Assembly: GCA_041394985.1 (NCBI GenBank)
Contig: JAWLBI010000001.1
Location: forward strand, 4,278,001-4,342,000
DNA length: 64,000 nt
Origin: JAGLON01 sp041394985
GTDB taxonomy: Bacteria; Zixibacteria; MSB-5A5; GN15; JAAZOE01
Direction of reading: 5' to 3'
Position numbers and translations under genes: made by a program. The notes under the pieces were generated by a model that saw only the letters and a program-made list of their open reading frames with translations, was not told where the DNA came from and did no database searches. Shown piece after piece: positions 43,163 through 52,315 of the stretch (positions within the stretch are counted from its first letter, which is position 1; each line of letters opens with the position of its first letter).

Positions 43163-45529
43163 GTGAAAACTACCGCCGGCATTATCAGTATTATCCTGTG
43201 TCTTGTCGCAGTACTTTCTGCCAATCCATCCGTGCATATCGAACGTTTCGTTACGACAAACCCCTCGGAACCGATAACTCTGGCCATAACGCTCGAAAAC
43301 CAATCCGGATTCCAAACCGGCGGCTTCGACCTTGTCATAGACGTAGACAATACCTTCTCTATCGAATCGGTAACGGCCGGAGACATCCTCGGCCTCTGCG
43401 AGTGGGAAGCGTTTACTTACGAATTGTTGCCGGATAGCAGCATTCATATCACCGCAATGGCGGAGACCGCTAATGGCCCCTATCACCCGGACTGTTTTCT
43501 CGATACATCCGGAGTATTGGCATATATCACTCTCGAAACCAATGCCAACTTTACATTTTGCGAGTTTTTCCCGATTCGCTGGAAATGGTATGACTGTGGA
43601 GATAACGCCTTCAGCTCTCGTCTCGGCGATACGTTATATGTATCAGACGAGGTTTATGATTACAACGGACATGCCGATATCCCCATCGCCAGGGATACGA
43701 CATTTCCGACAATATATGGTGCTCCTGAATCCTGCATGCCTCTTCCTCGCGAAATTGATTTTTATAACGGCGGCATCTGGGTTGTCATAAATGATTATAC
43801 GCCGCCTGTCATCGACTGTCAGGATGATACGACTGTTTACAGTGACCCTGGCGTTTGCGGAGCGGTTGTTGAATTCACTCTTAATGGGTGGGATGACTGC
43901 GGCGGCATTGAATTATCCAGTAGTCCGCCGAGCGGCGCGACATTCCAGATTGGCGAATCACCGGTCTTTTGTCTGGCCCGAGATGCCCTGGGAAATGTCG
44001 ATACCTGTTGGTTTACGATAACCGTTATCGACACACAGTCCCCGCAAGTCGTCTGTCCCGCCGACACGATCGTAGCGAGCCGTCCGGGCGCCTGCAGCGC
44101 GATTGTTCAATATGTTGCTGATGTTATCGATAACTGCCCGGAAACCTATGCCTGGTGTAATCCTGCGCCGGGTTACAATTTCCCCATCGGAGAAACGACC
44201 GTTCATTGCACGGCGACCGATGCCGCAGGGAATACCGATACCGGCTCATTTACCGTCACTGTGGTCGACGCTGAGCCACCGACAATTGACTGCCCGGGGG
44301 ATATCCTGATTAACAACGAAACCGGTTTGTGCGGTGGGTATCTATCATATGAACCGACCATTTCGGATAATTGCTCCGGAGTATCATATACGATGACTCC
44401 GGCCTCGGGAAGTTACCTAACGATAGGAGAACACCCGGTACAAATCATCGCTGCGGATGCGGCCGGGCTTGCAGATACCTGCTCGTTCCTGGCCATCGTA
44501 GTAGATGCCGAACGCCCAGTCATCACTTGCCCGGATACGATACGAGCGACAGCCGCAGCCGGTGAATGCGGATCTCTTGTCTCGTTTTCAGCAGACGCCG
44601 AAGATAATTGTCAGGGAATCAATTTTATCTATTCTCCTCCGGCGGGTTCATATTTCCCCGTTGGGACATCTCCTGTTCGGGCTATCGCCGTCGACACCTA
44701 CGGTAATGCCGACACCTGCATGTTTACGGTCATTGTTGCCGATACCGTCGCTCCGGTGATAACTGTCCCGGATCTGGCCTATGGCCCGGCCGACAGCGGC
44801 CAGTGCGGAGCGGTGATTACATTTGACATCACGGCTGAAGATAATTGTACAGCGACGCAAATTACCGCAGAACCGCCATCGGGTTCATATTTCGAAATCG
44901 GAGAAACAACCGTTGTGGCCACGGCGTCAGATGCCTTCGGTAACAGCGTGAGCGACTCGTTTACCGTATTCGTCTATGATATTCAAAAACCGATTGTGAC
45001 CTGCCCCGGTGAGACATCACTCCTTAGCGACTCCGGTTATTACGGCGCCTTCCTGTCATTCGATTTCGATGTGACCGATAACTGCGACAGCGTCTATGCC
45101 ATCGCCGAGCCTCCTTCCGGGAGCCTCTTCCTTGCCGGAGTGACCGAGGTTCATGTTATCGGTATCGATAAAACGAACAATCGCGATACCTGTTCGTTCC
45201 TCGTCACCGTGACCCTTGTGGATGCAGACAACGATAGTATTCCTGATTGGGATGATAATTGCCCGTTCGATTCGAATCATGATCAGAACGACGCCGACGG
45301 TGACGGCATCGGAGATGTCTGTGACTGGCGCCACGGTGATGCCAATGGAGACGACTCCTTCAATATCGGCGACGCCGTATTTCTTATCTCGTATATCTTC
45401 AAAGGCGGCCCGGCTCCCTTCCCGCTCCTGGCAGGCGATGCCAACTGCGACGGCAGCGTGAATATCGGTGACGCCGTCTACCTCGTCGATTATATCTTCA
45501 ACGCAGGCCCCCCTCCTCCCTGCCCATAA
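43163..45529 (+). CDS. large secreted HYR-repeat protein with type I dockerin
   Basis: The 788-residue protein starts at GTG 43163. Signal peptide (1 to about 20), an N-terminal beta domain resembling cohesin-type carriers (GGFDLVIDVDN, about 25-215), six tandem HYR modules of about 80 residues (each opening PxVxCP or similar and ending NxDTCxFTVxV), a calcium-binding thrombospondin-type-3-like segment (DADNDSIPDWDDNCP), and a C-terminal two-loop dockerin with GDANGDDSFNIGDAVFL and GDANCDGSVNIGDAVYL. Likely cell-surface or extracellular adhesion/assembly; cohesin partner unknown. Confidence 0.88.
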   Translation: MKTTAGIISIILCLVAVLSANPSVHIERFVTTNPSEPITLAITLENQSGFQTGGFDLVIDVDNTFSIESVTAGDILGLCEWEAFTYELLPDSSIHITAMAETANGPYHPDCFLDTSGVLAYITLETNANFTFCEFFPIRWKWYDCGDNAFSSRLGDTLYVSDEVYDYNGHADIPIARDTTFPTIYGAPESCMPLPREIDFYNGGIWVVINDYTPPVIDCQDDTTVYSDPGVCGAVVEFTLNGWDDCGGIELSSSPPSGATFQIGESPVFCLARDALGNVDTCWFTITVIDTQSPQVVCPADTIVASRPGACSAIVQYVADVIDNCPETYAWCNPAPGYNFPIGETTVHCTATDAAGNTDTGSFTVTVVDAEPPTIDCPGDILINNETGLCGGYLSYEPTISDNCSGVSYTMTPASGSYLTIGEHPVQIIAADAAGLADTCSFLAIVVDAERPVITCPDTIRATAAAGECGSLVSFSADAEDNCQGINFIYSPPAGSYFPVGTSPVRAIAVDTYGNADTCMFTVIVADTVAPVITVPDLAYGPADSGQCGAVITFDITAEDNCTATQITAEPPSGSYFEIGETTVVATASDAFGNSVSDSFTVFVYDIQKPIVTCPGETSLLSDSGYYGAFLSFDFDVTDNCDSVYAIAEPPSGSLFLAGVTEVHVIGIDKTNNRDTCSFLVTVTLVDADNDSIPDWDDNCPFDSNHDQNDADGDGIGDVCDWRHGDANGDDSFNIGDAVFLISYIFKGGPAPFPLLAGDANCDGSVNIGDAVYLVDYIFNAGPPPPCP

Positions 45530-45604
45530 TCCGATTCGCCGGCGAAAACATATTGCGACCGGCTGTCTCCTGTTCGTATTATTAATATAAAGGAGAACAA
45601 CTCA

Positions 45605-45985
45605 ATGTCGCTTGCGCCGCCCAATTCCAATGTTGCCGTGTTAGGAGCATCCCCGAAAGAGGAGCGCTATTCATTTAAGGCCGTTCACATGCTCAAGGAG
45701 CACGGTCATTCCCCGATACCGGTCCACCCGGCCGGACATGCCGTCGATGGCATTCCGGGTGTCAAATCCCTCCAGGAAATCGAGGTCGATATCGATACGC
45801 TGACCGTGTATGTCAACGAGAAAATATCGAGTGAGCAATTCGATTCCATCATCGGACTCAAACCGCGGCGGGTTATTTTTAATCCGGGTGCGGAAAACGA
45901 GGATCTGGCCGACAAACTCGGGGCTGCCGGTATAGAAGTCGTTCGTGCCTGCACACTGGTTATGCTTCGCACAGGGCAGTTTTAA
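45605..45985 (+). CDS. CoA-binding domain protein (YccU-like)
   Basis: The 126-residue single-domain Rossmann fold of the CoA_binding_2 family begins NVAVLGASPKEERYSF and continues with IPVHPAGH and the motif RRVIFNPGAENEDL. AAGGAG lies before the ATG. A small stand-alone protein of unclear role; possibly CoA protection or signalling. Confidence 0.87.
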   Translation: MSLAPPNSNVAVLGASPKEERYSFKAVHMLKEHGHSPIPVHPAGHAVDGIPGVKSLQEIEVDIDTLTVYVNEKISSEQFDSIIGLKPRRVIFNPGAENEDLADKLGAAGIEVVRACTLVMLRTGQF

Positions 45986-46019
45986 AAATAAAAAGGCGCA
46001 CCGTTGTCGGATGCGCCTT
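45983..46019 (-). terminator. terminator between CoA-binding and flotillin genes
   Basis: AAGGCGCA (45993-46000) and TGCGCCTT (46012-46019) flank an 11-base loop. On the minus strand a T-rich run (TTTTTATTTTTA) follows, so it mainly ends the flotillin transcript; on the plus strand the tail is weak. Confidence 0.75.
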
Positions 46020-46038
46020 CAATCAGTGAATATCCGTC

Positions 46039-47670
46039 TTATGATTTGGAGGGCAAGTTACCTTTATCGGTAGCTTTCTTTGCTGCCATTTCATCTTCAT
46101 TCAGAGATAAACCTATTTTACCAAGCAGTCCCTTCACATCAATACCGGCCGCCTCAGCCTGTTCGATGAGCTGGAACAGCATCAGCGGTCCTGTCTTAGC
46201 GAAGCGATTCAACGCGCCGGAACCATCCTTACCGGTTCCGCCATTGCCGCCGCTGTCGACGACGACCAGTTTATCGATATTGCCCATCGGCGCGGAGATG
46301 GCGCCGAATACCGTACCGACCGATTCGATCGCCGGCGGCAACGCCTTGACCAATTCGAGAATCAACGCCTTATCGTTGAAGTTGCCATAGGCATCGGAAA
46401 CTTTGAGCAATGCCTCGGCTCGAGCCAAACCCTGTTGTTTGATAACTTCGGCCTCGGCCAGACCCTGTTCGCGAATCACCTTCGCCTGTGCAAGACCTTT
46501 GGCCTCGATCGCCATAGCCTCACCGGTACCTTCCACTTCACGTTTGTGGTTTTCGGCGTCGGCTCGCGCGATGATATCGTATTTATCACCGTCGGCGCGG
46601 GCCAGTTTGGCCTGTTTATACCCTTCGGCCTCCCTGATCTGTGCATCGGCTTTGGCCTTTGCGGGAACGACGATAACCGCCTCCTGGGCCTTTTGCTCTC
46701 TGAGGATGTTTTGCTCTTCCACAGCAATCTGCGCACGAGACTGTTCTTCCTCAATCTTGACTTCGGCGACGATAACTTTCTGCCGTTCCTGGGCGGTCGA
46801 CAGCGGTCCCGCCTGCTCGGTCTTCGCAGCCTCGCGTGCGACTTCGGCGTAGTAGGTCTGCTTGGCGACATCGGCGTTTTTGCGCGCCTCGGCCATCAAC
46901 TTTTCGTTGCTCTGCGCAACAACTTCCGCCGCTCGCTCAGCATCGGTCGATTTCTTCTTCGCTTCCGCCAGCGCCTCGGCCTCACCAATGGATGCGTCTC
47001 GTTTGACTTCGGCCGTCTTTGTCTTACCCAGCGCATGGATATACCCCTGCTCGTCGGTAATCGACTGCGGGTTAAAGACGTCGATCTGCATACCGAGCCG
47101 GGTCAGGTCATCGCCGGCCTCGCCGAGAACCTGCTGTCTGAATTTATCGCGGTCTTTAATAAGCTCGTCAACCGTCAGCGTACCGACGACGCCTCGGAGG
47201 TTCGCCTCCAGCGTCTCGCGAGCAGTCGATACGATATTGTCTCGCTGCATACCGAGGAACCGGGCGCCGGCGGCAAGGAGTGATTCGCCATCATCCTTAA
47301 ATCGAATATTGGCAACTGCCTCGACCGTGACAAGAACGCCGTCGATGTTCGGCATGTTTTCCACGCGAATCTGAGGGAGGGTGATTTCCGACAAATCAAG
47401 AAACTGTACTTCCTCGATGATCGGCTTTCGGATGCGACCGCCGCCGGTAACGACAACCGTTCCGGGAGGCAGTACTTTCACCTGGTCACCAGTTTCTTGT
47501 CTGAGCGTTTGTATTTTGCGATGGCCGCTTCGGGCGCCATAAAAGAAGGCTGCCTTGTTCGGGGGAACCCGAACATAGAATGCGGACAGGGTTTTGACAA
47601 GGACAAAAAAGGCCACGACTATGGCTAAGCCGATAACTGGCCAGGTCAGGTTTTCTACGAGGAAATCCAT
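46039..47670 (-). CDS. flotillin-like SPFH-domain protein
   Basis: The 543-residue protein has an N-terminal membrane helix (about 8-30), an SPFH domain (about 35-230), a long coiled coil rich in Ala-Glu repeats (EAEVIKQQGLARAEALLK and similar, about 240-440) and a flexible end. It organises membrane microdomains. It follows the NfeD-like gene in the same orientation, the usual yuaF-floT pairing. SD GGGAGG lies before the ATG. Confidence 0.92.
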   Translation of the reverse strand: MDFLVENLTWPVIGLAIVVAFFVLVKTLSAFYVRVPPNKAAFFYGARSGHRKIQTLRQETGDQVKVLPPGTVVVTGGGRIRKPIIEEVQFLDLSEITLPQIRVENMPNIDGVLVTVEAVANIRFKDDGESLLAAGARFLGMQRDNIVSTARETLEANLRGVVGTLTVDELIKDRDKFRQQVLGEAGDDLTRLGMQIDVFNPQSITDEQGYIHALGKTKTAEVKRDASIGEAEALAEAKKKSTDAERAAEVVAQSNEKLMAEARKNADVAKQTYYAEVAREAAKTEQAGPLSTAQERQKVIVAEVKIEEEQSRAQIAVEEQNILREQKAQEAVIVVPAKAKADAQIREAEGYKQAKLARADGDKYDIIARADAENHKREVEGTGEAMAIEAKGLAQAKVIREQGLAEAEVIKQQGLARAEALLKVSDAYGNFNDKALILELVKALPPAIESVGTVFGAISAPMGNIDKLVVVDSGGNGGTGKDGSGALNRFAKTGPLMLFQLIEQAEAAGIDVKGLLGKIGLSLNEDEMAAKKATDKGNLPSKS

Positions 47671-47709
47671 CAGTTATACCTCCCTATGGATGTTGCACAA
47701 CACACTATT

Positions 47710-48231
47710 CTACAGTTTCTGCACTTTCACGGAATTGCCGATTCTGGACACGATTTTCACGGGCGTACTTTTCGGGATTGCCTCGCCGTCCTCGACATTC
47801 ATCGCGACAAATGTCACTTCGCGCCCCTGAATAATACAGGCAACCTGGCCACGGCCACCGGCCGGAACGGCATCTATGAGTGTGCCGCTGGCGCCGATGA
47901 TATCCTGATTGCCGATTGTCGAATTGGCCTGGCTCATATACATGGCCCGGATAATCAAATATCCGATGATTCCGACGACAATGGCGCCGCCGATGCCGGA
48001 CATTGAGGCAATGAACATAGTGGCATCCGTGGTCGCTCGAATACCGAACGCCATGGCGCCGAAACCGACCATCAACAACGATATCATCTTCAGGCTGAAT
48101 ATGCTCGGTCCATGATCGAAACCATGATCGAAGTCGCCGTCGACATCGGCATCGACATCATCGCCTCCGAAAATGAGACTCGATATGAGCAGTAAAAAAC
48201 CAACGCCGAAAATAGTTGCGAACAGTATCAT
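47710..48231 (-). CDS. NfeD-like membrane protein paired with flotillin
   Basis: A 173-residue protein. Helices near 2-22, 45-65 and 73-98, separated by an Asp/His-rich loop (DVDADVDGDFDHGFDHG), then a soluble OB-like C-terminal domain (about 105-173) with IGASGTLIDAVPAGGRGQV, as in NfeD/YuaF proteins that partner flotillins. SD GGGAGG. The acidic-His loop may bind metal, but this is inference. Confidence 0.85.
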   Translation of the reverse strand: MILFATIFGVGFLLLISSLIFGGDDVDADVDGDFDHGFDHGPSIFSLKMISLLMVGFGAMAFGIRATTDATMFIASMSGIGGAIVVGIIGYLIIRAMYMSQANSTIGNQDIIGASGTLIDAVPAGGRGQVACIIQGREVTFVAMNVEDGEAIPKSTPVKIVSRIGNSVKVQKL

Positions 48232-48668
48232 GGCCTCTACCTCCCGCTAAAAGTCACTCTCAGGTCATATACCGATGACAGAAACATATATTCAAAAAAA
48301 CCAGAGACCCCATGGCCGAATTCATATTGAATCTTTGCGCTGTCGAGACACGAGATGATCGGCTCACGGGACCGGATTTAGTGTCGCCTGAAAAACATTC
48401 ATGCTCAGGATAAGAATGTTTAAATATAAAAGGCAATGGCGAAAACCGAGAGACCAATTGACCTAAGTCAAGGAAATCATCGGGCCCGAAGTCGATATTA
48501 GTACCGGTAACCGAGTTCACCTAATTATTGACTTTTTTATTGCGGGAGCCGCCAATGCGCAATATCATGAAATACGGGCTGGAATCTTCGACCACATCAT
48601 CCATGACATGCGCTCATTCACATCAGACTTATATCAATGTTCATGATAGAGATAAGGGGAGTATAATC
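48232..48668. other. regulatory interval between nfeD-like and HAO-like genes
   Basis: A 437-base gap between divergent genes. It holds an FNR/DNR-like palindrome (48458-48471), a possible -10 at about 48496-48501, and GGGGAG before ATG 48669. The HAO frame is open upstream to 48528, but that part is not signal-like. No RNA gene seen. Confidence 0.5.
48458..48471 (+). promoter_or_regulatory. FNR/DNR-like site TTGACCTAAGTCAA
   Basis: A perfect TTGAC-N4-GTCAA palindrome close to the CRP/FNR-superfamily FNR, DNR and NnrR half-sites. Its centre is about 42 bases upstream of the start predicted from the TATTAG element at about 48496, the usual class II activation distance. It suggests anaerobic or N-oxide control of the cytochrome genes; the regulator is not in view. 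Confidence 0.5.
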
Positions 48669-49994
48669 ATGAAGCGGATGGGTATCCTGGCGAGCCTGTT
48701 GCTCGCACTGTTTTTAGTATCGGCGCTTCAGGCCGACAATGCCGAGATTGCCGGAAAATGTATGACCTGTCACAAGGAGAAATCGCCGGGACTGTACAAA
48801 CAATGGTATATGTCCGAGCATGCCAATCACAAGGTCACCTGTTATGACTGCCATCAGGCTCAGAGCGGCGACGCCGATGCGTTCATGCACGAAGGCGCCC
48901 TCATTGCCACACTCGTGACGCCGAAGGACTGCGGTAAGTGTCACCAGAAGGAGATGACCGAGGTCAGCAATTCCTACCATGCGACCGCCGGAGAAATCCT
49001 GGAATCGGCCGATGCCTATCTGGCCCATGTTGCGGCCGGTGAGCCGGTTGCCATTACGGGATGCGAAAACTGCCACGGAGGTAAAATTAAAATCGACCCC
49101 GCATCACCGAACAAGTTATCATCGAAATCCTGGCCGAACTCGGGAATCGGTCGCCTGAATCCGGACGGCTCCAAGGGTTCCTGCAATGCCTGTCACACTC
49201 GGCATTCGTTCTCAAAAGCTCAGGCGCGTCAGCCGGAGGCCTGTTCCAAATGTCACCTCGGTCCGGACCATCCGCAAAAAGAGGTCTATGAGGAGTCCAA
49301 ACACGGTAATGCCTACTATACACATATTGACCAGATGAATCTTAAATCCGACTCTTGGGTCGTCGGCGTCGACTATTTCGAGGCCCCGACCTGCGCCACC
49401 TGTCATATGTCGGCAACGACTCAATCCGGTGTGACGCATGATGTCGGCAATCGCATCTCCTGGACGCTCCGTCCGCCGATTTCCAAGCATAAGGAAAACT
49501 GGCAGGAAAAACGCAATAATATGAAGATGGTGTGCACATCCTGTCACGGCCAGACATTCGCTGATGGCCATTACTATCAATTCGACGCTGTCGTCGAACT
49601 GTATAATGAGAAATTCGCCAAACCGGCTACCGAGATGATGAAGATTATCCGCGATAATAAGCTCATGGAAAACCCGGCCAGTTTCAGCAACAAGGTCGAA
49701 TGGACCTACTGGGAGCTGTGGCACCATGAAGGTCGCCGCGCCCGCCACGGCGCTGCAATGATGGGACCGGACTATACCTGGTGGCACGGTCTGTATGAAG
49801 TCGCCCAGCATTTCTATTTCAAGATGATTCCCGAGGCGCGCGAGTTCAACAATCCCGAACTGAACGCCTACATCGATAAAGTACTCGCCGATCCTATGCA
49901 CGAATGGATGAGCACCGACACCAATTCACTCAAGGAAGCCATCCGTTCCGGAAAGATGCAAAAAGTGTACGAAGAGATGTTCGACAAAAAATAG
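48669..49994 (+). CDS. octahaem HAO-like cytochrome c
   Basis: Start ATG 48669 (MKRMGILASLLLALFLVSA) gives a normal signal peptide with GGGGAG upstream. The 441-residue periplasmic protein has eight CxxCH motifs (CMTCH, CYDCH, CGKCH, CENCH, CNACH, CSKCH, CATCH, CTSCH) spaced as in the hydroxylamine oxidoreductase family, with IGRLNPDGSKGSCNACH and KCHLGPDHPQ typical of it. Whether it oxidises hydroxylamine or reduces nitrite/hydroxylamine depends on a C-terminal Tyr cross-link I cannot settle. Coupled to a NapC-type partner nine bases downstream. Confidence 0.88.
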   Translation: MKRMGILASLLLALFLVSALQADNAEIAGKCMTCHKEKSPGLYKQWYMSEHANHKVTCYDCHQAQSGDADAFMHEGALIATLVTPKDCGKCHQKEMTEVSNSYHATAGEILESADAYLAHVAAGEPVAITGCENCHGGKIKIDPASPNKLSSKSWPNSGIGRLNPDGSKGSCNACHTRHSFSKAQARQPEACSKCHLGPDHPQKEVYEESKHGNAYYTHIDQMNLKSDSWVVGVDYFEAPTCATCHMSATTQSGVTHDVGNRISWTLRPPISKHKENWQEKRNNMKMVCTSCHGQTFADGHYYQFDAVVELYNEKFAKPATEMMKIIRDNKLMENPASFSNKVEWTYWELWHHEGRRARHGAAMMGPDYTWWHGLYEVAQHFYFKMIPEAREFNNPELNAYIDKVLADPMHEWMSTDTNSLKEAIRSGKMQKVYEEMFDKK

Positions 49995-50003
49995 GGGTCG
50001 ACC

Positions 50004-51497
50004 GTGCTTGATAAATATATCAATTTCGTTCGCGGCGTTTCGGTGAACATTGTGGGAAAGATTGGGGTCGTCCTGACGACCTCGTCTTTTTTCACGTTCG
50101 TCCTGCTGGAAGTCGCCCGCATAGCGGGGCTTCTGACCAACGCCTATATCGGGCTGATAACCTATCTCCTCCTGCCGGCCCTGTTTATCATCGGACTATT
50201 GCTTATCCCAATTGGCTGGCGGATGTGGAAAAAACAGACCGGGAAAACGACTCAACAATTGCTTTCTGAGCGGTTCGATGATACCGACATCAAGGGTGGG
50301 CTGTTCGGTTCCCGATTATTTCTGTCGGTTGGCATATTCACGGTTATCAATATTATCTTTCTCGTCGGCGCCAGTTCACGAATGCTCACCTTTATGGACG
50401 GCCCGGAATTCTGCGGTACGGCCTGTCACACCGTTATGAATCCTGAATGGGTGACCTATCAGCAATCTCCCCATGCGCGCGTCGATTGCGTCGATTGCCA
50501 TGTCGGCGAGGGAGTCGATGCCCTGATTAACAGTAAACTCAACGGCACCTGGCAGATGATTTCGGTGACGTTCGATTTGCTGGACCGCCCCATTCCGACG
50601 CCGGTGCACCAACTTCGGCCCGCTCGAGAGACATGTGAAAAATGCCACTGGCCGGACAAATTCTATGGGAGCCGCCTGAAAACGATTACGCACTATGACT
50701 CTGACGAACAGTCCACCCGTAAGTTTACGACCCTGAACCTCAAAATCGATGCCGGGACCGGCGCCAAAAAATCCGGCATTCACTGGCACGTCGCGGCAGA
50801 AAACCTTGTTCGCTACGCCTCGGTCGATGATGAGCGCAAGGAAATGATCTGGGTCGAGGTTTTAGAGCCTGACTGGTCATTCAAGAGATATACCAACAGG
50901 CGCCTTAAGGATGTCGATCCTTCGCACGAGAGTATCCGGGTTCTCGATTGCGTCGACTGCCACAACAGAGCAACCCATATTTATGAGTACCCATCCGATG
51001 CTATTGACAGCCGTATTGCGGCAGAGATGATCGACCATTCTCTACCCTATATCAAGCGCGAGGCGCTCAAGGCGGTATCGGCCCACTATGTCGATACGGC
51101 GGCCGCTCGTGAGGGCATCGCCAATAGTATCGCCTCTTTTTATCGTACAACATATCCCGAGGTCGCACGCTCTAAGTTCGATGCCATCGATAAATCCATT
51201 GCGGCTGCGCAGGCGGTGTATGCCCGAAACATTCATCCGTATATGAATATCACCTGGGGAAGTTATCCGAACTTTCTGGGACATCGTGGCAATTCCGGTT
51301 GTTTCCGCTGTCATAATGATAACATGGTCGATGATGCGGGAACTCCGATTTCGTCGGACTGCGCACTCTGCCATTCGATTCTGGCCTACGGCAGCGAGCA
51401 GGCATTCGAATATCTCAATCCAGCCGACACGGCCTCGAAGGACTACCTGATGCACGAATACTTGCGGCAGGAATTTCTGGATTATATTAAGAAGTAA
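50004..51497 (+). CDS. NapC/NirT-type multihaem quinol dehydrogenase
   Basis: The 497-residue protein has three N-terminal membrane helices (about 17-42, 50-72, 98-122) and a haem-rich periplasmic part. Haem sites: a NapC-like first site with unusual CX3CH spacing (CGTACH), then CVDCH, CEKCH, CVDCH, CFRCH and CALCH, six in total. It most likely passes electrons between the quinone pool and the HAO-like protein, as in the haoCA-type pairs of Epsilonproteobacteria. Two extra helices and two or more extra haems compared with NrfH-sized members. Confidence 0.87.
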   Translation: MLDKYINFVRGVSVNIVGKIGVVLTTSSFFTFVLLEVARIAGLLTNAYIGLITYLLLPALFIIGLLLIPIGWRMWKKQTGKTTQQLLSERFDDTDIKGGLFGSRLFLSVGIFTVINIIFLVGASSRMLTFMDGPEFCGTACHTVMNPEWVTYQQSPHARVDCVDCHVGEGVDALINSKLNGTWQMISVTFDLLDRPIPTPVHQLRPARETCEKCHWPDKFYGSRLKTITHYDSDEQSTRKFTTLNLKIDAGTGAKKSGIHWHVAAENLVRYASVDDERKEMIWVEVLEPDWSFKRYTNRRLKDVDPSHESIRVLDCVDCHNRATHIYEYPSDAIDSRIAAEMIDHSLPYIKREALKAVSAHYVDTAAAREGIANSIASFYRTTYPEVARSKFDAIDKSIAAAQAVYARNIHPYMNITWGSYPNFLGHRGNSGCFRCHNDNMVDDAGTPISSDCALCHSILAYGSEQAFEYLNPADTASKDYLMHEYLRQEFLDYIKK

Positions 51498-51513
51498 ATT
51501 CCGGAAGACCATA

Positions 51514-51541
51514 AGGCAGATTTTTCCAAAAATCTGCCTTT
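51514..51541. terminator. bidirectional terminator between convergent operons
   Basis: AAGGCAGATTTT and AAAATCTGCCTT pair across 51514-51541 with a very short loop. T-rich tails occur on both strands, ending the cytochrome operon and the YkuD-type gene. Confidence 0.85.
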
Positions 51542-51542
51542 T

Positions 51543-52301
51543 CTATTCACTTATTTCGTAAGAACCATCTGCATTGATACGAACATCCGGCAGCCGGTGT
51601 GTCGTCTCGAAATGATTATAAATCGGCAACAATTCATCCCAGAATGATTTCAGTCCCACATTGTCTTTGGAGAATCCTGCCATCATGTCGATTTTGGTAC
51701 TGTCGGTCATACGGCAGGGGAACATATGAACCGGAATCGTTTTCTGCCCATTGCTTTTGGCATCGACAACAATAAGGTACAATTCCTTGATCGCATTATT
51801 GCCGATCGGGATACAGCCTATTGTCACCCTGTTTCCATGAATAAAGATATCTCCCCCGGGATCGGCGCCGGACTTTCGTATTCTGTCCGACTTGTTCGGA
51901 TAATCGACGCTGAACGACAAGTGATAACTGCTCGCCGGATTGAACCGGTCAATCGAATAAACCCCTTCCGGGATTTGCAGATCTCCCTGCCTGCGTTTCG
52001 GACCGAGTGTTCCGGAAAATGCCGTGAAGGGATATGCCTTTATCAATCGGAACGTATCGGCCGAATCGCTTTTTGCCCATAATTCCAGAGATTTCTCGAA
52101 CTTCAGCGCTCGAATAAAAATCTCGGCCGGCGGATAGGCAACACCGGCCGAGTCAAATATCTGTTTGATGGATGATTCTTTTTCGGCTCTGGCTTGTCGC
52201 ACTCGGGGAAATTTCTGTTGCGATTCGGCGAAGTTTTCGGCAAGTGACAATCCCGCCAATCCAAGAAGGCACAAACCGAAAACAGCAATTATCCGAAACA
52301 C
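51543..52301 (-). CDS. L,D-transpeptidase (YkuD/YafK-like) domain protein
   Basis: The 252-residue protein has a signal peptide (to about SLAENF) and a YkuD-type catalytic segment, FIHGNRVTIGC, with H155 and nucleophile C163. PEGVYSIDRFNPASSYHLSF matches the family's preceding strands. It probably acts on murein cross-links or lipoprotein anchoring. It starts at GTG 52301 behind AGGGG, 14 bases after the ABC permease gene, so it belongs to that operon. Confidence 0.85.
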   Translation of the reverse strand: MFRIIAVFGLCLLGLAGLSLAENFAESQQKFPRVRQARAEKESSIKQIFDSAGVAYPPAEIFIRALKFEKSLELWAKSDSADTFRLIKAYPFTAFSGTLGPKRRQGDLQIPEGVYSIDRFNPASSYHLSFSVDYPNKSDRIRKSGADPGGDIFIHGNRVTIGCIPIGNNAIKELYLIVVDAKSNGQKTIPVHMFPCRMTDSTKIDMMAGFSKDNVGLKSFWDELLPIYNHFETTHRLPDVRINADGSYEISE

Positions 52302-52315
52302 GATACCCCTTAGTG

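Noticed and set aside
46435..47283. 282-codon open frame on the plus strand
   Set aside because: Antisense to the Ala/Glu-rich coiled coil of the flotillin gene, which keeps opposite frames open.
48528..48668. Longer N-terminus for the HAO-like protein
   Set aside because: It would bury the clear signal peptide that begins at 48669, which has its own ribosome site.
48669..49994. Calling the cytochrome a hydroxylamine dehydrogenase
   Set aside because: Reaction direction depends on a C-terminal Tyr-haem cross-link that I cannot place without an alignment.
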